Positions 42,611 to 46,558 of a stretch of DNA of 46,558 bases are shown piece by piece. The translations under genes were made by a program, and so were the position numbers. The stretch comes from Candidatus Poribacteria bacterium (GTDB taxonomy: Bacteria; Poribacteria; WGA-4E; PCPOR2b). Below the pieces are notes generated by a model that was not told the origin of the DNA, did not search any database, and saw only the letters and a list, made by a program, of their open reading frames with translations. Within the stretch, counting starts at the first letter, position 1. Each line of letters starts with the position of its first letter. The stretch is from contig JAJDUM010000049.1 of the NCBI GenBank assembly GCA_022826645.1, forward strand, positions 1 to 46,558, written 5' to 3'.

Positions 42611-43354
42611 CTACGAGTCGTCTTCATCGTCTTTGGCGGCGTAGGACTGACCAGCGAAAGCGGCTCGGACGTCCGCTGCGGTTTTCGCAGTTTTTAGTGC
42701 GTTTATCCGCGTCTCTTCCTCTTGCAGCAGCAGCTTGACGTTGGTTAGCACCGCTTCTGCCTTGTCAGCTGGGAACTTGCAGGCGCCATTCTCGTCCATG
42801 TGGATAAGCTCGCCGGGTGCAACATCCATCCCGCCTACTGAGACGGGGACATTGACCGCCTGGACCGCCATATCGCCGTGTCCTGCGGTGATGCCACTGA
42901 GCATATACTGAAATTTCATGGGCCGGATTTCATCGATATCGCGTGAGGGACCGTTGGATATGGCACCGACACAGCCGACAGCTTTCATCGCAGCGGTCAT
43001 ATTTCCGCCTGCGAGTCCGGCTTTGGCGTGGAGTTCGGGGGGCCATTTTTGCTCGAAGACGAGGATTGTGGGCTTCGGGGAGTCGTCGAGCGCATCAATG
43101 ACATCCATGAAGCTCAGGCGTGAGTAGTTCGGGTCGGGCAGTCCATAGACGCATGTGACCGCATAGCCTACGAGCCTGCCCAGTTCGGGATACATACAGC
43201 GGATGGATTGGTCGGTGTACCAGTTCTCTGTCCACGGATTATAAAGCCCAAGGCAGAGCGGGTTCTTCGGATAGGTGGCAACAACGTTGGTGATAGAGGG
43301 TGTATCGTAGTTGCACAGTTCTTCTAAAATTTCAGCTTCGGTCAATTTTGGCAT
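42611..43354 (-). CDS. RraA-like protein (HMG/CHA aldolase family)
   Basis: A 247-residue member of the RraA/demethylmenaquinone-methyltransferase-like fold. Typical segments are GCVGAISNGPSRDIDEIR (SRD gives the conserved Arg-Asp of the active site), VNVPVSVGGMDVAPGELIHMDENG and the closing ACKFPAD. Family enzymes act as divalent-metal 4-hydroxy-4-methyl-2-oxoglutarate or oxaloacetate aldolases; true RraA inhibits RNase E. At 247 it is longer than RraA (~160) and fits the aldolase-like group. GAGGA lies 8 nt before the ATG. The cupin gene lies upstream on the same strand. Confidence 0.88.
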   Translation of the reverse strand: MPKLTEAEILEELCNYDTPSITNVVATYPKNPLCLGLYNPWTENWYTDQSIRCMYPELGRLVGYAVTCVYGLPDPNYSRLSFMDVIDALDDSPKPTILVFEQKWPPELHAKAGLAGGNMTAAMKAVGCVGAISNGPSRDIDEIRPMKFQYMLSGITAGHGDMAVQAVNVPVSVGGMDVAPGELIHMDENGACKFPADKAEAVLTNVKLLLQEEETRINALKTAKTAADVRAAFAGQSYAAKDDEDDS

Positions 43355-43608
43355 AGGTTAGTTCCTCGTAGGTACACTGTCAGGTGGATAGGGCTGAACC
43401 TGACAGCGGATTGTAGCACAATTCATTACACATCGGATAGATGTATCAGTTATGGTAGATTTTAGAATTATAGTAGATCTTGGAATTAATGAGCTACTCC
43501 AAACTGGTGCGGTTAGAAACCACACCTACCGGGACCGGGGTCAATGCGGTGCGGTTAGAAACCGCACCTACCGGGAGCGAAATAAATGCAAATGTTGAAA
43601 CCGACTCG
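43355..43608. repeat. Spacer with two identical-type REP hairpins
   Basis: Two minus-oriented GTAG-headed hairpins with GGTGCGGTT/AACCGCACC stems (43506-43529, with one arm mismatch, and 43548-43571). The same stem occurs at 39631-39654. A direct repeat TAGAATTA/TGGAATTA precedes them. Confidence 0.65.
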
Positions 43609-44025
43609 CTACGGATTTGGGGGTGAGGTGCAGATGAGTACCTCCATCGTCTCGTTCCCTGTGTTTTCAATGCCGTGTTCACACCATGGCGGCAGGTGAA
43701 TAAAGGTGCCCTCCTGCACGTCGACTTTCTCGCCGGCGAGTGTCATGACGCCTTTTCCGCGCATAACGACGTAGCACTCTTCGGTGTGGTGGCTACCGGG
43801 TTCCAATACAACGTGCGGGGGAATATAAAACATGACCAACCCCAGATTTTCAGCGGGTGCTTTTGGGTTGGCGGGATGGACGACTCGCACTCCGATCCCT
43901 TCGCAATCGGGGTATTTCACCGGCACGCCATCCTGTGCGCTGACGACGTTTGGAAGTACCTTTTCTCTGGGTTTGGGGAATGGTGGCTCGCCTTGATAGC
44001 CTTTGAACATAGTAATTTTTGCCAT
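43609..44025 (-). CDS. Single-domain cupin protein
   Basis: A 138-residue protein with the cupin core HHTEECYVVMRGKGVMTLAG (metal-binding His-His-Glu) and, after the turn, FIHLPPWCEHGIENTG with the last metal-binding His. The first ~60 residues form the N-terminal strands. Role unknown; such cupins are isomerases, dioxygenases or sugar-binding sensors. GAGGT lies about 8 nt before the ATG. It is upstream of the RraA-like gene. Confidence 0.9.
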   Translation of the reverse strand: MAKITMFKGYQGEPPFPKPREKVLPNVVSAQDGVPVKYPDCEGIGVRVVHPANPKAPAENLGLVMFYIPPHVVLEPGSHHTEECYVVMRGKGVMTLAGEKVDVQEGTFIHLPPWCEHGIENTGNETMEVLICTSPPNP

Positions 44026-44427
44026 TATTGATACCTCGCTTATTGGTTAATTAGTTCATTGGTGCATTGGTTCATTAGTTCATTAAACCAATAAATCCCA
44101 TAACATTAGTGAAACGTGATGCGTCAAAAGAATAGTGCGTAATACGTGATGCGTAAGCGGATTGTTGGGTTTCGCTGTCGCTCTACTTAACTACGGGGAG
44201 GACGGCATACGGCGTATGCCTACTACAATGATTTATGGTAGCATAAAGCCGCGGTTTTTAGCAATATAAAGCGGTGGAATGTGGAACGTGATAGGTATTG
44301 GAACGCAGATTTGCGTTCCCTACGAATCAACGGCGTGGGTAAGTCTCAGAACAGTCCCTAGCAAGGGTTGTCGGATCTACAAGTAGTGCAAGTTGCGACA
44401 TATGGAGTGCTAAGCGGATAGGGCCGC
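44026..44427. repeat. Gene-free spacer of repeats
   Basis: An octamer array (44040-44085), a TGCGTAATACGTGATGCGTAAG tract (44111-44160), a TTGGGTTTCGCTGTCGCTCTAC hairpin-like element (from 44164), and GTAG-headed hairpins GGCATAC/GTATGCC (44204-44223) and GGAACGCA/TGCGTTCC (44300-44323). No gene was recognised. Confidence 0.65.
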
Positions 44428-44796
44428 TTAACCTTTGATTGCAGACCAGAGGAGACATGCCCAACCGATGATGAAGGCGGCTCCACCGATGGGTGTTACC
44501 GCGCCGAGCCAGCGGACGCCGGTCAGTGAGAGAATGTAGAGGCTGCCTGAAAAAATGACGATGCCAGCCACAAACAACCATCCGGCGGCGGTGATCAACT
44601 GACTGCTCCACTGAGTTGACGCCCACGCCACGGCGATCAGTCCGAGTGCGTGATACATCTGATAGCGCACAGCGACCTCAAAAGTTTGGAACATATCGGG
44701 TGACAACCTTAATTTCAGTGCATGGGCAGCAAAGGCGCCTGTGATTACAGCGATCAGGGCAAAACCGGAGCCGAACGAAAGAAAAAGGCGATGCAT
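44428..44796 (-). CDS. DUF423 family membrane protein
   Basis: A 122-residue protein with four hydrophobic segments, about 9-27, 48-61, 68-88 and 98-118. ITGAFAAHALK near the N-terminus and RYQMYHALGLIAVA are DUF423 hallmarks. Function unknown; it is widespread as a small integral membrane protein. AGGAGG lies 7 nt before the ATG. It is unlinked to its neighbours. Confidence 0.92.
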   Translation of the reverse strand: MHRLFLSFGSGFALIAVITGAFAAHALKLRLSPDMFQTFEVAVRYQMYHALGLIAVAWASTQWSSQLITAAGWLFVAGIVIFSGSLYILSLTGVRWLGAVTPIGGAAFIIGWACLLWSAIKG

Positions 44797-45460
44797 ATTT
44801 TATCCTCCTATAACTACGGATAGTTTTGATGCTTGACATCTAATTGACATGATCAAATTTGTGACGCACATGTCGCCCCGCCCCGATAAATCCCCCGATG
44901 AATCGGGACTCCGACAAGCCGAGAGCAGGCAGGGCAGGCGGGATTCAAAGCAATTGGGGCTTTAGGATAGGGCAATTCGGTTTTGGCTCATGTAAAAACA
45001 GAGTGCAATTACGATGAAACCGTTAAGGGCGGGGCAAGACGCCCCGCCTACGGTTTTTGAGGCAAGTTTTCTATAGACATGTCGCCCCGCTGGGGCTAAA
45101 AGACTCAAGACGATTCGACACATCTCATACAAATGTCTACGTGCCCTAAGCATCGTAGAGGAACCGAGTTTTGCCGAAAAAACTCGGTTTCCTGTTTCAA
45201 CTAGGTTCTGTTGACATTTCACCATAACCAGATAATAGAGAGACATAAACCGGTTCACCGAGGTAGAATCCCCAGAAAAGAAACCGAGTTTTCAAGAAAA
45301 AACTCGGTTTCTGGCAGCGTTTCCAGTCATTTGACCGTTTTTCGCAATAGTAAAGCAAAATGTCAACACGCCCTAGCAACTTGCGTTATCCTAATACACT
45401 CGGATGTCGAGATATGGATCTCGTCCTACTTGAAGAGAGAGCCTGTTATAGCAACGGCTT
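44797..45460. repeat. Gene-free spacer with a MITE and nested hairpins
   Basis: A composite TCGCCCC element carrying CCCGATGAATCGGG (44894-44907, element about 44868-44963), a copy of the block at 42399-42482 (44986-45066, including the hairpin 45028-45051), a GCCCC-GCT-GGGGC hairpin near 45083, a free AACCGAGTTTT/AAAACTCGGTT hairpin (45158-45191) directly beside the MITE at 45201-45376, and a GTAG-headed GTCGAGAT/ATCTCG hairpin (45405-45429). Confidence 0.7.
45201..45376. mobile_element. MITE-like element with CTAG ends, copy 2
   Basis: 176 bp, the partner of copy 1 at 22145-22321. Starts CTAGGTTCTGTTGACATTTC and ends in the reverse complement of CTAGGGCGTGTTGACATTTT. It shares the inner AAACCGAGTTTT/AAAACTCGGTTT palindrome, while sequence around it has diverged by scattered substitutions. 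Confidence 0.75.
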
Positions 45461-46327
45461 TCAGAACAGTTTATCGGCTTCTGACTCCGCGTCGGCGGCC
45501 GGAGTCTCGGTCGATTTGGCGGGTTCTGAGGCAGCGTCAGCCGTATTGGGAGCTGGCTCAGGTGTTTCTGGAACCTCACTCGTTTGGGCTGCCGCGTCGA
45601 GTTGTTGGATGCGCCCCATCAACTCCTTGAACAGCTCTGGTGCGGAGGCAGCAGCTTGCAACTCGGCAGAGAGTTGGGTCCACTGCATCTCCGTCATATC
45701 GTTACGAGATTCAACGGCGTAACGACGCTTCACATAGTTCCAGAAATCGGCCTTTGTCACGTTCTGTGCTTCGAGTTTTCCTTCCAGTTTGGTAGCCATC
45801 GAAAACGCGGCTTTCTGTGCGTTGGAAATCGTACTGGTTGCAGCTGCACTGGGCAGCCCCATCTGAGCGGTTTCGCCTCCCGCTGCTTGTCGATGTAGGT
45901 AGTAGTTAAGCACCTCTTTGATGACCGTGACGGGGAGCAGTTGTTTAACAGCGTTTCGTTGCGCTTTGTGGATTGCTTTCGTGAAGGCGTGGGGATCGTC
46001 GCGATTGCCCATCCGTTTCGCCTGCTCAAATGCGCCGTAGCGCGATGAGCCGGTTACAGTATCTGTTGCCTTCGCTATGACCAACCAAGAGTGGTCTCGT
46101 TCTTCGTACTGCACATCATCGATCTGAATCCCGCCTCGTCGATTCGCGGCTTCGTTTATTCCGGCGAGCGTTAGCCCTTCGATGGTTTTTCCACCTTGTT
46201 TAAAGGAATAGACATAGTCTTGAATGGATTGTCCCGTCATCATTTCAACAATGGCTTGGTCATCGACCTGATCTAAGACCTCTAAGTTATCGACCGGAAC
46301 AAGTTCATTTTTGGTATCTTCAGCCAT
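45461..46327 (-). CDS. Unrecognised protein with a conserved core and an acidic, Phe-ended tail
   Basis: 288 residues from ATG 46327. An ATG at 46333 also exists, but GGAGG sits 6 nt before 46327 and directly abuts 46333, which decides the start. The core is residues 30-142 (IEGLTLAGINEAANRRGGIQ, WLVIAKATDTVTG, SRYGAFEQAKR, AFTKAIHKAQRNAVKQLLPV), a conserved-looking fold with a basic KA-x-RNA-x-KQLLP helix. Residues 245-288 are low-complexity and acidic and end EADKLF, reminiscent of SSB-type tails. A nucleic-acid-related role is an inference only. It diverges from the partial gene at 46517. Confidence 0.75.
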   Translation of the reverse strand: MAEDTKNELVPVDNLEVLDQVDDQAIVEMMTGQSIQDYVYSFKQGGKTIEGLTLAGINEAANRRGGIQIDDVQYEERDHSWLVIAKATDTVTGSSRYGAFEQAKRMGNRDDPHAFTKAIHKAQRNAVKQLLPVTVIKEVLNYYLHRQAAGGETAQMGLPSAAATSTISNAQKAAFSMATKLEGKLEAQNVTKADFWNYVKRRYAVESRNDMTEMQWTQLSAELQAAASAPELFKELMGRIQQLDAAAQTSEVPETPEPAPNTADAASEPAKSTETPAADAESEADKLF

Positions 46328-46516
46328 TTTCATCCTCCAGTCTTTAGTGATATGCGTGCATATCGGATACCGAATTTCAGTAAAAGATATAATGCGTTAA
46401 AAGAATAGTGCGTAATATGTAATGCGTAAATGGATTGTTGTGACCCGTCCTAAATAAGCTTTACATGAATAGCTCTTGATTACTACACTATTATAGATGT
46501 AGAAAGGAGCATTCAG

Positions 46517-46558
46517 ATGTCTGATCCATTGGCAAATCGTATCTTCAAGAGATATAGT
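46517..46558 (+). CDS. N-terminal fragment of an unknown protein (runs off the window)
   Basis: Fourteen codons read MSDPLANRIFKRYS. AAGGAG lies 7 nt before the ATG, and the leader is AT-rich. Too short to classify. Confidence 0.55.
   Translation, partial: MSDPLANRIFKRYS

Noticed and set aside
1588..44085. Octamer and hairpin clusters as CRISPR arrays
   Set aside because: Units are 8 bp or single hairpins without regular unique spacers, and no cas gene is present.

Overview
The window looks like chromosomal DNA of an uncultured bacterium, at roughly even GC. The gene mix suggests Candidatus Poribacteria or a relative: Gfo/Idh/MocA oxidoreductases, two phytanoyl-CoA-dioxygenase-type proteins, a BNR sialidase-like protein and an RraA-like protein, set among very repeat-rich spacers. 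That placement is inferred from gene content and repeat style; there is no rRNA or marker gene to prove it. I found no tRNA, rRNA, CRISPR array, transposase or prophage module.

Layout. 1-11045 (minus strand): a catabolic-looking series of two Gfo/Idh/MocA oxidoreductases, a PhyH dioxygenase, a zinc-type dehydrogenase followed by a serine hydrolase, a putative TIM-barrel glycosidase-like protein and an Asp-box sialidase-like protein. 11477-23261: housekeeping genes, namely PBP1C (minus), then on the plus strand a UvrD/PcrA helicase, GatC, GatA, a Uma2-type protein, a small membrane protein, a CtpA-type protease and HisF. 23620-30462 (minus): a TPP enzyme, a PhyH-like/NUDIX pair, a DUF2283 protein and a FolK/XPB-helicase pair. 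30819-31451 is a lone membrane-anchored unknown protein. 31509-38791 (minus) is a defence island: DUF4268/ExQ nuclease-like protein, two tandem TIR-domain proteins, then a type III restriction-modification Mod and Res pair. It lies downstream of two near-consensus sigma70 promoters in tandem copies of an 80-bp unit. 40347-46327 (minus): NagZ-type glycosidase, RraA-like protein, cupin, DUF423 membrane protein and an unrecognised protein with an acidic tail. Partial genes sit at both window ends.

The spacers are the second story. Most gaps of 250-1500 bp are built from about ten repeat families. They include GTAG-headed REP-like hairpins with many unrelated stems, GCCCC/GGGGC hairpins with compensatory changes, a CCCCCTAAATCC...AGGGGGACTT element, TTCATTRG octamer arrays that abut gene ends and sometimes contain the start codon, CGGATTA-type direct repeats, and a 176-bp MITE with CTAG ends. 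A 14-15 bp palindrome, CCCGAT-NN-ATCGGG, is found nested inside at least four otherwise unrelated repeat families, with uninterrupted versions of the same hosts nearby.

The strongest leads are the five-gene TIR/type III R-M operon with its duplicated promoter, the nested palindrome system, a HisF with Gln at the position of catalytic Asp130, and a PhyH-like protein without a recognisable HxD iron-binding motif.
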